Source of the DNA: Tribonema minus
Lineage: Eukaryota > Sar > Xanthophyceae > Tribonematales > Tribonemataceae
NCBI GenBank assembly: GCA_017506865.1
Contig: JAFCMP010000044.1
Span: 310,001 to 374,000 of the forward strand
DNA length: 64,000 nucleotides
Reading direction: 5' to 3'
A program made the translations under genes and the position numbers. Positions 31,569 through 42,430 of this stretch are shown piece after piece. The notes beneath the pieces are model-generated. The model ran no database searches, was not told the origin of the DNA, and saw only the letters and a program-made list of their open reading frames with translations. Each line of letters begins with the position of its first letter. Within the stretch, counting starts at the first letter, position 1.

Positions 31569-33128
31569 ATGCTGGGCACGTGCTGCCGCTGCGGGGAGGC
31601 AGACCTGGTGGATGACCGATACGGTGTCGGTATGGCTCAGAGAGGGGCGGACGAGTCCTTCGTGGTCCTGCCTCCCATGCAGCCCGTGATCTCTGAAAGC
31701 TACTTCGGAGCGCCAGCGAGCACCAGCGTGGCCCATGAGCTGGCGATCGCAGGCAGCATGGTGCACATCTCTCACGAGGGACTGAGTCATCACGTGCGCC
31801 GGACGACTCGAGTCCATCTGCATGCCTTCGGACCCCGCCTCACCCCCGAGAAGCAGCAGCCGGAGCAGGAGCGGCAGTCGCCGCGGCCCGTGTGCCGGCA
31901 GTGCTGCGAGGCCATTCTGAGGCTCATAGACCAGGAGGCGCGCCGCGCGACGGCAGACATCGCGGCGTACCGCATCTTCCAGTCACAGCTGCTCGACACG
32001 TGCGCGCTCGCGCCGGGCGAGGGCGCCGCCGCCGCCGCGCTGCGCGGCGAGCTGGCGCTGCTGCGCGAGGCGCTCGCCACCACGCGCCAGGAGCACGACC
32101 ACCTGGCCGCGCAGCTGCGCAGCCTCGCGGAGCGCGAAGCCGACGCCGCGCGCGAAACGGTTGCGCTGCTGAAGGGCGCGCGCGCGGCGGAGGCGGCGGC
32201 GGCGGCGCGCCGCAGCGCCAGCGCGCAGCGGCTGGCGGCGTGCCGGCGCCTGGCAGCGGCAGCGGCGGCGCAGGCCGCGCAGCCGCCGGTCCTGGCCACT
32301 GTGTTCCGTATTGTGTGCACGCCGGCGGCGGCGGCGGCGGCGGCGCCGGCAGCGGCGAGCACCAGTGCGCCGCAACGCTTCGGCTTCGGCGGCGCGACCG
32401 CGGCGCCCTCCATTAACGGCCTGCGCCTCGCGCGCGAATCCGATGACCGCGTGCATCTGGACTGGGCGGAGCTGGCGGCGGCGTGGGGGCAGGCTGCGCA
32501 GGCTGCGGTCGCGATGGCGAACGCCGCGGGCTTCGTGTCGCGCGCGTGGCGCGTGGTGCCGCTCACTGCCGCCGCCCGCATTCTGCGGCTGAAGCCGATC
32601 AGCGACGGCAGCAGCGGCGGCAGCAGCAGCGACGCCGTTGATGGCTCTGGCAGCAAGCGTGGCGGCGGCGGCGGCGGAAGCCCCGGCGATGGTGGCGGCA
32701 CTGCTGGAGGCGGCGGCAGTGGTGGCGGCAGCGGCGGCAGTGCCGCCAGCGCGGGCATCGCGGCAGTGCACGTGCTTGCGTACGACGGCGATCGCACCAC
32801 CGCGCAGTCGCGCCTGGATGCGGCGATTGCCGCGTTTGCCGCGTGCGCGGGGGAGCTGCTGCAGCACCTGGTCGCGGCGCAGCAGCAGCGGCGCGGCCGC
32901 GATGGCGGTCATAGCAGCAGCAGCAGCCCCAGCAGCAGCAGTAGCAGCAGCAGCAGCGGTGCCCATCCGTCGCTGCCGCCACATAAGCTGAGCGGCGATG
33001 GCGTGTTGGATGGAATTGCGGCACAGTCGCTCAAGTCCAGGAAGGAGTGGCGTGCGTGGATACGGAAGCTGGCGGCGGTGCTGCAGTGGATGATAGCGCA
33101 TGCGGCAGCGGAAGTGTGCTTCGCGTAG
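31569..33128 (+). CDS. ATG6: Beclin-1 / ATG6 (VPS30), PI3-kinase complex subunit
   Basis: Beclin/ATG6 is the scaffold of the class III PI3-kinase complexes that start autophagy and endosomal sorting. This intronless ORF encodes 519 residues. At the N-terminus are CCRCGE and DESFVVLPP, close to the plant ATG6 arrangement. A second CRQCC motif near residue 108 is followed by a helix (RLIDQEARRATADIAAYRIF) and a long Ala-rich coiled coil. The conserved C-terminal domain begins VFRIVC, then SINGLRLARESDDRVHLDWAE and AAWGQAAQAAVAMANAAGF. It ends with DAAIAAFAACAGELLQHL, a long Ser/Gly insertion, and SLKSRKEWRAWIRKLAAVLQ, the usual final helix. Start chosen at the first ATG (31569). Poly-Ser and poly-Gly insertions inside the C-terminal domain are unusual for the family. 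Confidence 0.92.
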   Translation: MLGTCCRCGEADLVDDRYGVGMAQRGADESFVVLPPMQPVISESYFGAPASTSVAHELAIAGSMVHISHEGLSHHVRRTTRVHLHAFGPRLTPEKQQPEQERQSPRPVCRQCCEAILRLIDQEARRATADIAAYRIFQSQLLDTCALAPGEGAAAAALRGELALLREALATTRQEHDHLAAQLRSLAEREADAARETVALLKGARAAEAAAAARRSASAQRLAACRRLAAAAAAQAAQPPVLATVFRIVCTPAAAAAAAPAAASTSAPQRFGFGGATAAPSINGLRLARESDDRVHLDWAELAAAWGQAAQAAVAMANAAGFVSRAWRVVPLTAAARILRLKPISDGSSGGSSSDAVDGSGSKRGGGGGGSPGDGGGTAGGGGSGGGSGGSAASAGIAAVHVLAYDGDRTTAQSRLDAAIAAFAACAGELLQHLVAAQQQRRGRDGGHSSSSSPSSSSSSSSSGAHPSLPPHKLSGDGVLDGIAAQSLKSRKEWRAWIRKLAAVLQWMIAHAAAEVCFA

Positions 33129-34216
33129 CGTCCGTGCGTACGCGCACTGCCTATACCAAGTGAACCTGTACATACGTAGAGGTATATGACTGGCATGGAC
33201 ATATGCAGCCAGACGATCTGCAAGGTGCATGATTATGAATGATACGGCATGGAAATGTAGTCAAGTGCAGCCTGCAGTGCTAATGCTGATACTTGGCATG
33301 TACTCTAATCTATGCTTGGTATTGTCTCATGGCAATTTGCAAGTGCGTTTCATACCTTTGTGGTTGCAGCACAGCTGTTGTCTCCCATTGGTGGCCCCGG
33401 CTTGACGTCGCATATACACGTGGCAGATTTGGATGTGCACTGCTTCGATTCATGTCTGGAGATGCTTGCGCTCTGTGGGGTTGCAAAGGCTGCAATGCAT
33501 GTCCCACTTGGTCTTAGCTACTTGAGTCAAACTGCATCACCGAACCTCTGTGCATCAGATGAGTGTGCAGTGACAGAAAGGAGCACTCAGCACTGACGAG
33601 CACTCTGCAGCTTGTGACGCAAGCAAACAGTAGCTGACAATCCAGCCACTGCACTAGATGCGACAGCCATAGCAGCACGGCGCCGTGTGAGCGCTGCGAC
33701 ATGTCCCCGTGCTGTCGGGGCGTGCAAAAGCATCGACAAGATGGAAAACAAGCCGCAGCAGAAGATCAGGGCTCGATATACATGTATGCTACTTCTGTAT
33801 GTCTCATTCACTGCAGGGCATCAGCGCGAGTCGCGCCTGCGCGCTTCACTGCCCATAGGCTGACATTGTGGGCGACTGTCTGGCAACTCCACCAAAGCAC
33901 AAGCCAAAGACAGCGCAGAAAATATCTGCAGTCAAATCGGAAGGGTAGTGCTCCACACACTCATGTAACTGCCACCAACTGCTGCTCAAGGTGACGCGGC
34001 TTCTGCGCTCTCTGTGCTCAGTCGGCGATGCACTGCACTGATGAGTGGAAGCTCCTAGTTGAATTGACACCTGACATACACGCATGATCTGGACCAAAAT
34101 TTTGCTTCCAAGCAGCTGTTGCCAGCTGTCTGGCGGAGTTTCTCATGCACCAAATCCCTGAGGTCTTCACTCTTCCACGTTGAAGTATACACTCTCGCAC
34201 ATAGCGTGTGTGTGAC
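33129..34216. other. Spacer, no gene recognised
   Basis: Short ORFs only, without motifs or codon bias like the neighbouring exons. Confidence 0.5.
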
Positions 34217-34834
34217 CTACTGAGCCTGGAAGTGGCTACTGCGTCTCACTGCTGATCCCCTCCGTGCTGCCGATGTGGACGCCGCAAATGTGACCGCAAT
34301 CGCAACAGCGTTTATGCTGCTGCTGCTGCTGCTGCTGCTGTGAGTGCGTGTGGCGCGGTCCGATGCCATGGGCTGGGGTGCCGCACCTCCGTCGCTGTAG
34401 AGGATATCTGCCTCAGCAACAGCCATTGCCTGCGCCTGCTGCAGGTGTGCTGGTCGTAAAACCTTCCCTGCCTGCCCCCTTCTGCTCGGGGGAGGGTCTG
34501 ATGCATCAACTGGCTCGCCAATCAGTTCTTGTCGCTGCTGACCGCCGCCGCTGCCTTGTATGTGTAGCTCTCGGCTGAACAGGCGCAGCGTGTCGTCCAA
34601 ATTGATGGAGTCGTACTCGCTGGCATCTGCATCTCGGGTCTGGTCTTGGTGCGGTGGCGGCGATGAGGGGTCGAGCCTTGCGCCTTCGGACTGAGCAACC
34701 AGCATGGCTGTCGTGACATGATGGTCAACATCCATAGCTGAAGCCGGTTGTCCCAGTGAGTATCCACCAGAGCTGGGCGGAGGCAGAGTAAATTGGGGCT
34801 GGCAACTGTGGCCGGCTTGCACGCGATGATACAT
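34217..34834 (-). CDS. Hypothetical protein, Ser/Pro/Gln-rich
   Basis: A 205-codon ORF starting at an ATG. It encodes a mostly disordered sequence with an acidic patch (SEYDSINLDDTLRLFSREL) and a Ser run. No domain recognised and no homolog that I can name. It is the only long ORF in this spacer, and its Ser run comes from a CTG microsatellite, so it may be non-coding. Confidence 0.3.
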   Translation of the reverse strand: MYHRVQAGHSCQPQFTLPPPSSGGYSLGQPASAMDVDHHVTTAMLVAQSEGARLDPSSPPPHQDQTRDADASEYDSINLDDTLRLFSRELHIQGSGGGQQRQELIGEPVDASDPPPSRRGQAGKVLRPAHLQQAQAMAVAEADILYSDGGAAPQPMASDRATRTHSSSSSSSSINAVAIAVTFAASTSAARRGSAVRRSSHFQAQ

Positions 34835-36705
34835 TCTTGCGTTCTGGTGGGAGCACTGGGCTCGTTGCGGACAGCCAGTGCGTGCTGCTTAACTGGTCCT
34901 CATGTAAAATACGGAGGGGCGAAGATCATTCTTGTCTTATACTGCTCTGGGTTGCTGCTGGCTGCACTGGTCCCGCCCGCTTGGTCCTTCAACTTCAACC
35001 GATTTATTCTCGAGCGCCAGTTTTTTTTGGCCTCATGGTAGTAGGTTCAGCTCGACGTAACGTGTGATGCCGCCGGGCTCATAATGTGGCCCCGCCTAGA
35101 CTCACCTAGGACCCAGCGCGATCTTACGGCACCCGTGTTGACAGTCGAGTGAATGGCAGATTTGCAACCACCTTTTGCCATCGTGCTCGTGTGTGTTTTG
35201 TAGCATCGGCGTTGCCGATAGTGGTGCGATATCATCATGGACTGGAGAGCTTTCCTGCAAGCACCGATGTCACCGACATGTTCTCTTTTTTCGCTCATGG
35301 TGCGGCTACATGTATCAGGGCCAGGCTATGCTGCAACGGCCTACGACGGTTTTTCGGTCGGGCACTTCGTGTACCGTACAAACAGTTCTGAAGTTGAATC
35401 TTGGCCAGGGCCAGGCTTAGTTGACACAGTGAGCAAGTTGTGCTCGCTTGAAGGTGCTGGACGTGAATACGTACACCGTTTCGGCCGCTTCAGGCAGTAG
35501 AACAATTATGATGCGCCGTTCCCCTTGTTGACTGCATCAACACATCAGAGCCTGCAGCAACAAGGCACGACACAGAGCTGGCCTGCGGTGGTTCATCTTC
35601 TCGAAATGCTGCCTTTCGTGATGTTATCTTTAAAAGCGACAATTTGAAGCTGACTCTTTGTGAAGTGCGTAGGTGTTGCCGCTTCTGCACACAACGCAGG
35701 CAGTTGTCATCAGCTGAGCAGCTTTGTCATGACATGAGTGCATCAGGGGCAATTGTCATATGAAAGACATCTTCATATGGCTGGAATAGGTTCTGAACCG
35801 AAGTTTGAACTTTAATTTACACAGTGAGCAATGCGGCGGCAATCTGCAGATCTGCAAGCAGAATGAGGCATACAGACTGTTTTTGAACAGAAGGGGGTAG
35901 CTGAACAATATGACCATGATGGGTTCAAGTATTCGTTAAAGTACAAAAGAGAATTAATAAAAAGTACAAACGTATGGCATACTGCCCTGTGGCGCAAAAC
36001 CGCTGTAGACCAGGGACGACTTGTACCAGAACCACACAGCTTACGGACTCAAGAAAGAGTCTGGCTTGTCCGCTAGCCCCAAGAAGTGCATTTTGCTAAG
36101 CAGTTGCAGTCAATGGAAAGTCGTTCATATGATATCTTGCCTAGAGGGCGTGATCCAGAAGTGTCACCATGGTCCTCAGTTCTGGACACTGTCAAAGGTG
36201 ACCCTCCAGGGCCTGCATCAATCTCTTCCAAAACGGGGCAAGTGTGCCTCGCGGCTAGGCAACCCTAAGTAGGGTTTGGTGGGTAGTGTGAAGAGAGTGA
36301 AGTCTGTTTGCGATCTCTTTGAGAAGGGGTGCAGCATCCAGTGCATTCCAGATGATGGTGGGCTTTTCGCGCCCCATTCAAGGTGGCAAGCGTAATCAAC
36401 AAAAGTACAGAGCACACCGTCCATATGGGGTCTTCGCGCCCTAAGCAAGTATTGATAAAAAGTACAGACCATTCAGATCAAAAATGCATATAAGTGTAGT
36501 GCGCGCGCGCTCACTCGCCCCTCGATAATTTTTCTTCAAGTTTCAAAGGTTGAAGTACGAGTGTAACTGTCAGAAACGGGCCTATTTTTGTGTTGACGTG
36601 CTGTGTTGGGTTGCCGAGAGCAGCAACATCAGGAAATGCGAAAGATCGGCTGATCAATTGATCAAACCGGTTATTTCTGCTGGTGGTACATGGTGGCGCG
36701 CACAA
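34835..36705. other. Spacer before the kinase gene
   Basis: No gene recognised. It contains copies of a short dispersed repeat (see 35935-36475) and a TATAAG-like sequence near 36489, about 215 bp before the kinase ATG, which could be promoter but is weak evidence. Confidence 0.45.
35935..36475. repeat. Dispersed repeat family (GGGCTTTTCGCGCCC ... AAAAGTAC)
   Basis: Two adjacent copies at about 36358-36415 and 36428-36472 share a GG-TTC-CGCCC block and an ATAAAAAGTAC-type end. A related end lies near 35950, and a third full copy lies at 46668-46713. Confidence 0.55.
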
Positions 36706-39700
36706 ATGTCTGATTCAGAGAGTTTCAGCAGCTGCAGTAGCGGCGGTACCAGCAGCAGTAAGGAAAGCAACAGCAGCGAAAGCAGACACAGCAGTGACAC
36801 TGAGGGAGCGCAGCAGCAGCGGCCAGAAGTGGAAGCATTGAGTGATGAAGCTGCCAACGACATATTGCCAGCCTTTGACGAAGCTGACCTGTACCTGAGC
36901 CTGAGCGATATAATCCTCGGCGCTCAGATAGGGCAGGGCGCTTTCAGCAAGGTGTACGTTGGCAGATATCAGGGCGAGCTTGTGGCGGTCAAGAAGCAGA
37001 AGCGCGCTGACGATGAGCTGGAGACTTACCTGCTAAGGGAGCTGGCGGTGCTGAAACACTTTCAGCATGAGAACATGATCAGGTAGGCGCTTGGTGGTGC
37101 ACATTCACTAGACAACGCGTGCTGCCTACGCTGCATGCATGTAGTATCATGTAGGGAAGCAGCTGGCTGGACGCTGAGCCCATCAGGTGCCCCTTGTCTG
37201 GCTGCAGACAGGCACCAAACGGCTCTGTTTGTGAACAAAGTATTGTCCTACTTCACAGTACGCTGCTGGGTGCAAGTCGCTATTCAAGCTGCCCTTGTCA
37301 GGCTGCCAATGCGCCATGCGCCAGGTGTATGAACTGCAGGTGTTGCAGAATCGTTACGCAGTGCTGTGTCAGCGGTGATATTACAAGTGCAACGCCCGCA
37401 ACGCGTCAACCACTCTGGCATCGCTCGCATGACTAGAGCTGGTGGGGCACATCACCGTACAGGCATGACCATGGTGCACGCGAATGGAATATGGCTGCAC
37501 AGGAACTCTGCACGACAGACACAACAAATACAGCAGCATTTTTGTCATGCCTAGCATGTCGGCGATACCTGCATGTGGCGTGCGGGCAGGCATTCCCGGT
37601 CAACTTTGTCACCTGCTGCTGCCGGCAACGCATCAGGGACGAGGTTGGCACTAGGTCCTTCCTGCTCCAGTGCGCTCAGCGACACGCTCTTTTGACACAC
37701 AAACACGAGAACGGCATAAAAACCCAGCAAAAGCGCACACGCTGACCGCCTCCGAGCTGGTACAATCGCCGCTGCAATGCGACACTGTAGCACGCCACCG
37801 ACTCCATCTGCGCAACCCAACACACAGGCTGCAACCCCTCACCGCCCCCGTCCGCCGCTCCCCAGATACGTGGGCGGCACGCAAGTCTGCCAGCCCGACG
37901 GCACCGCGCACGTGTACATTGTCACGGAGCTGGCGGAGCACGGAGATGTGCTGGCGCTGCTGCTGTGCGGCGCCGCCATCGGGTGGCGGCTGCGCGCGAG
38001 CATCCTGCTCGATGCGACGCGCGCGCTGGAGTACCTGCACGGCAAGCGCCTCATTCACCGCGACATCAAGTCCGCCAACCTGCTGCTGGACAGGAACTTC
38101 AACTGCAAGCTGGCAGGCGAGTTTGTCTCGTGTGTTGTGTAGCGTGCGCGCTGCTGCTGGTGGCAAGTGTGCACTGCTGTGGAGTGTCATTTCATTTGCC
38201 GACAGCAACGTGAAGTTGCAGCGCACGCGGCGCACGACGCCAGTGTATGTGTTCAAAGCTTGCTGTCACAATGTGCACACCGCAATGTGCACACATGATG
38301 CAATGGAGCAATGGCTTGGCCATATGCATCATGCATGTACAGGCTTGTCGCCAAGCCGTTCCTCAAGTGACCACAGCCGAAACCAGTACAGTGCAGGGCT
38401 CAACTGCAGCCACAGGCTTTACGCCGCACCAAACACGTTGTCGAGGGCCACAACAACCATTTTACTCCACACTGTCCAGTTTTCAAGGCAGCAGTGCTCA
38501 TCTCCACGGCAGGCGCATTCAACGTGCCCACTTCCTTCTTGCCAACGCACGCTAGTTCACAACGTTGATTCACAGAACTTGACCCTCTTGCGCGCTCAAG
38601 CCATCGCCTGCATCTCCTATTCACATGCAATGCGCGCAGACTTTGGCATGGCGCGTCCGCTGGGACTGAACATGACTATTGTGGGGACGGACGCCTACAT
38701 CGCGCCCGAGCTCATGTTTGACGAGCCCTACAACACCGCAGCGGACATGTTCAGCCTGGGCGTGGTGGCCTGGGAGTCCATCTACAGGAAGCGCGCAAAT
38801 GTGGACGACTTTGCAGGTACGCATGGGTATGTATGTGGCAGATTTTTGTGAGGTATGTAGGTATGGCATAGGAGATGGATAACTGCGCACCAGTCTGCGG
38901 CAGCGCTGCTTGAAGCCATGCAGCGGTGAAAGTACATTGGAGTTCACATGCGAATCGACGCTGTTTATTCACTGTCTTGGTGGCGCCTGTAATAGTGGCG
39001 TGTTAAATGTGCACATGCTGCTGCGCTGGCACAGCGGGCATTGATGGCTTACACAGTGCCACCTGAGCCACCTGTATGGAACGTAGCACCAGATGTCTTC
39101 ATGCATCAGAGGTGACGCTCCCAATGTATTCATCAGATGTGACCCTGCTTGGGCATGTTCAACTTGCACGTTACACCTACTTGCATCATGGTGCTCCAGA
39201 ACCACAGCGGAAGTCAGAAATGTATCAGGCATGGTGTGAAGTATGTGGATGGTTGTGCCTTTAGCCATAGTCCGATGTCAAGTTGGATCAACTCGTCATG
39301 TGACACTCTCAGTAGTTCGATGCCAGGCCATGTCGGGAGCCGATTGCTGCGTGCTTGCGTGTGCAGCGGGCAGTTGCCGCTGGGACACGGAGCCGCTCGG
39401 CGACGACATACTGAGCGATGTGCCCAGTTACAAGCGCTGGCATCGTGCAATGTAGTCTCGTATGTGTCTCTGGTGCATTGCGCACCAGCTGCCGATCAAC
39501 GCGCGAGCCCATGTGGCGCACCGCGTGTGAGCAGTCCCCGCAACAACGCTCAGCGCAACCTGTCCTGAGCAGCACGTTATCCGCAGCGCTGTCGCGAGCG
39601 CCAGCACTCTGTGCAGCACGACCACACGCCTCCGAATCGACGATAATTTGTGATCAACACTGACCTCGAAGCCCTGCACGCGTTGCGTCGCGCGTGCGCA

Positions 39701-40137
39701 GAGCACAGCCCCAGCGAGCAGTTCCTGCTGGACCTGGAGCAGCTCAGCGACAACGCTCAGCGCAACTAGTCCCAAGCGGCAAATCCGCAGCACCGTCACG
39801 TGTGCCGGCATCGCAGGTAGCGCTATTGCATGACGCTCCACCCAGGCTCATCCATGATCAATCTTCAACTTCAACTTACCCCGCAGAGCGCAGCCCCAGC
39901 GAGCAGTTCCTGCTGGACCTGGAGCAGCTCAGCGACAACGCTCCGCGAGACGCGCCCGCAGCGCTGCTGGAGCTGGCCGTGGCCCTGTGCCAGCAGTCAC
40001 CCGCGGCGCGGCCCACCGCGGAGGACGCCTACATGTCATTGGAAGATCTGCAGGGGGAGCTGGGGGATGGCGGCGTCGGCGCGGATCTGCCGCCCATCGA
40101 TTTCGAGGAGCTGCTCGTGAGCGCGGCGCGACGGTGA
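36706..40137 (+). CDS. TKL-like protein kinase, four exons
   Basis: Exons 36706-37082, 37866-38116, 38640-38816 and 39887-40137 join in frame to 351 residues. A Ser/acidic-rich N-terminus precedes a complete kinase core: GQGAFSKV loop (G76), VAVKK (K96), HRDIKSANLLLD (D192), DFG at 210-212, GTDAYIAPE with APE at 231-233, and FSLGVVAWE. The RYVGG join across intron 1 and DFG across intron 2 fix both junctions. The DFG codon is split G|AC, which forces a GC donor (GCGAGT) at 38117. HRDIKSAN and IVTELAEHGDVL are typical of tyrosine kinase-like (TKL) Ser/Thr kinases. The C-lobe ends with ARPTAEDAY and ADLPPIDFEELL. Pieces of exon 4 are repeated before and after it. The substrate is unknown. Confidence 0.88.
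39703..39770 (+). repeat. Copy of kinase exon 4 start
   Basis: GCGCAG then AGC-CAGCCCCAGCGAGCAG and the next ~45 coding bases occur here, 184 bp before the real acceptor at 39886. The copy hits a TAG shortly after CTCAGCGCAAC. The real acceptor is immediately preceded by CTTCAACTTCAACTTACC. Confidence 0.9.
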
Positions 40138-40304
40138 GAGGCTATGCTGTGCTGCTGAACATGTTTACATACTTTAGAAGTAGATGTATTTTGGGGGGTC
40201 AAGTGATGGTGGGGGGTGCTGCTGTTGAGAGGTTAGATGTGTTACTGGGGCACTGCGATCCTGTAGGACGATGTCGCATCGTCACGTGAAGGATAGCGGC
40301 GTTT

Positions 40305-40500
40305 GCGCGGATCTGCCGCCCATCGACTTTGAGGCGCTGCTCGTGAGCGCGGCGCGACGGTGAGAGGCTAGGCTCCGCTGCTGAAGGTTATTTTATACTT
40401 TGACACACATTGATGACCCTAACCCTAACCCTAACCCTGGTTGAGAATGCAGCAATATTCTACGGCGGCGCGACGGTGAGAGGCTGTGCTCCGTTGCCGA
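40305..40500 (+). repeat. Two copies of the kinase gene 3' end
   Basis: Period about 226 bp, then about 160 bp. The first copy keeps DLPPIDFEALLVSAARR and the TGA; the second keeps only the last few codons. Both continue into similar GAGGCT-TGCTCCG-TGC-GAAGG sequence. Confidence 0.85.
40416..40438 (-). repeat. Interstitial telomere-like CCCTAA repeat
   Basis: Almost four perfect CCCTAA units, the cleanest of several telomere-like stretches in the window. Others are degenerate and lie in introns, near 803, 6276, 6497-6545, 14500, 19485, 22170 and 44132. Confidence 0.85.
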
Positions 40501-41597
40501 AGGTTTTTGTTTTACTTCGGGAGTAGATGTGTTATTGGAGCAGTGTGACGGTGTGAGGGCCTGCTGATGAGAGTTCAGATGCATTACTGGCGCACCTGTG
40601 ATCTTTAGGATGACGTCGCATCGTCAGGCTCAGGCGCGTTCCAGCCGCCCATTCTCTTTGTGGCGCTGCTGCTGAGGACGGCACGGCCGTCGAGGCAACG
40701 CTCCGTGACCAGCCCGCGTGATGCTGGTGTGCGGGGGGGCTGGCAGCAGTGCTCAGTGGCAGTGCGCACATGTGACGGTGTATCTGCGGGCTCAAGTCAC
40801 ATTCATGGGGAAGGTAAGTTATGCCGCCGTTTGATGCTGCAGCATTGCTCAGCTCGGCGTGCACCATCACACAGGCCGCCGGGACGTGTCACATAAGCAC
40901 CGATTTGACAGCACAGTGTCGTCACGGACGTGAAGGTTGCTGACTGTGGCGCTGCTCAGCGCAACATGTGTCAGCAAGGCTGATGAGCATTGCTGAGGCG
41001 TGTCATCAGTGCTCATCAGAGGAGGCATGACACCAACGCTCAGCAGTAGGCAAGACATAGAGCATGACTTTGTATTCGAAGTGCACCAGCTCCGCCAAGG
41101 CATCAGAGGCCTTTGCGAGAGAGCTCCGTGGCAGGCTGAGCGTGTGCGTGGCGGGCGGTCAGAGCAGAGGCGCTGCGCAGCAGCTCCAACGAGTCGCGCA
41201 TGCATTTCATCATTTATACTTCTACGTAGGTTATTACTTGTGATGAGGCACGACGGTCAGTGCGGCACCAGTGCTCAGGCATTCTGCGTACCGGGGGGGT
41301 GGGGGGGTCAGACGCCTTGCGCGTTGCATGCTACGCGTGTTGAGCTCCTGCGCTTTGCGCCTTGCTCTTGGGCGTTATTAATCAACAAGCGTCTATAATT
41401 TCTGCACCTGCAATCGCAGCTCTGCACCACGAATTCCTCTTGGCACGCATATGTCCAGCAAAGCTGCAAACTGGGCGTGCGCACACTGCGGAAACCATAA
41501 TTACTAGGTTAGGGCTTGACCGTGCCGCCCCGCTGACGTGTGATGCAGACCATCGTCCGAACCATCATCGGAGCTGAGCATCAGCGCCATCACCGGC

Positions 41598-42387
41598 ATG
41601 AGCGACTCCGACTCGGGCCCCGAGGCAGACCAGCCGCCGCCGCTGCCGCCGCCGCCGCAGCAGTGCTCAGCAGAAGGCGCCGCCGCTTCGCCCAGCGCTG
41701 CTGCGAACGGCGAAGCCGCGGGCGGCGGCGGCGAGCGCGCGCGCGATGACGACGATGGACAACTGCGCAAGCGGCACCTGCGCTCGCAGTCGTTCGCGAA
41801 GACCATGCGGCCGGAGCACGAGCGGCGCGCGGGCATGCGGCTGAGCCGCGGCGCTGGGACGGTCGTGCGGCAGCGCGCCAGGGGGAAGGCGGGGGGGGGG
41901 CTGGGGGGGACGCAGGGGTGTGTGGCCGCGCAGTCCCCCCTTGAGGGGGCAGGTATGCTGACGCTGCGCGCGGAGCGGGGGTTATCAAAGGCGGCGGCGA
42001 GCAAGGGCAGTCATGGGGAGCTGGTGAAGTCGACGGCTGCCAAGGGCAGTCACGGCGAGCTGATAACGGCGACGATGACGGTGGCGGCGGCGGCTGCGGG
42101 CGGCGGCAGCGGCAAGGGCGTACGAAGCGGTGGCGAGCTCGCAGCGACGGCGGCTGGCGCCAAAAACAGCGAGCTGATCACCTCCTCCAGCTTGGAGGAG
42201 CAGGTCCTGCCGCGGCAGTTGAGCCAGGGCAGCGTGGCCTCATCTGACAGGGGCCAGGCGGCGGCTGTCACCACCGCCGCCGTCGTGAGCAGCGCGGCGC
42301 GGAGCCCTGTGGCAACCGGCGCCGCCGCCTCCGCCGCGACGCACGCCTACGCCGCGTCCATGGGGTCTGTGGCCTCCCTCGCCAGCA

Positions 42388-42430
<43 letters not shown>

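Larger units (their letters stand above)
40138..41597. other. Spacer after the kinase: copies of its 3' end, telomere-like repeat
   Basis: The last ~60 coding bases with the stop and following sequence (GATCTGCCGCCCATCGA to GCGCGACGGTGAGAGGCT) recur near 40305-40395, and a shorter piece at 40465-40500. CCCTAA repeats lie at 40416-40438. From 40600 to 41597 I see no gene; short ORFs lack motifs. Confidence 0.6.

Noticed and set aside
39366-39455. Possible extra kinase exon (AGSCRWDTEPLGDDILSDVP)
   Set aside because: It would end in a stop with no donor, and the direct junction 38816 to 39887 already restores frame and the family pattern.
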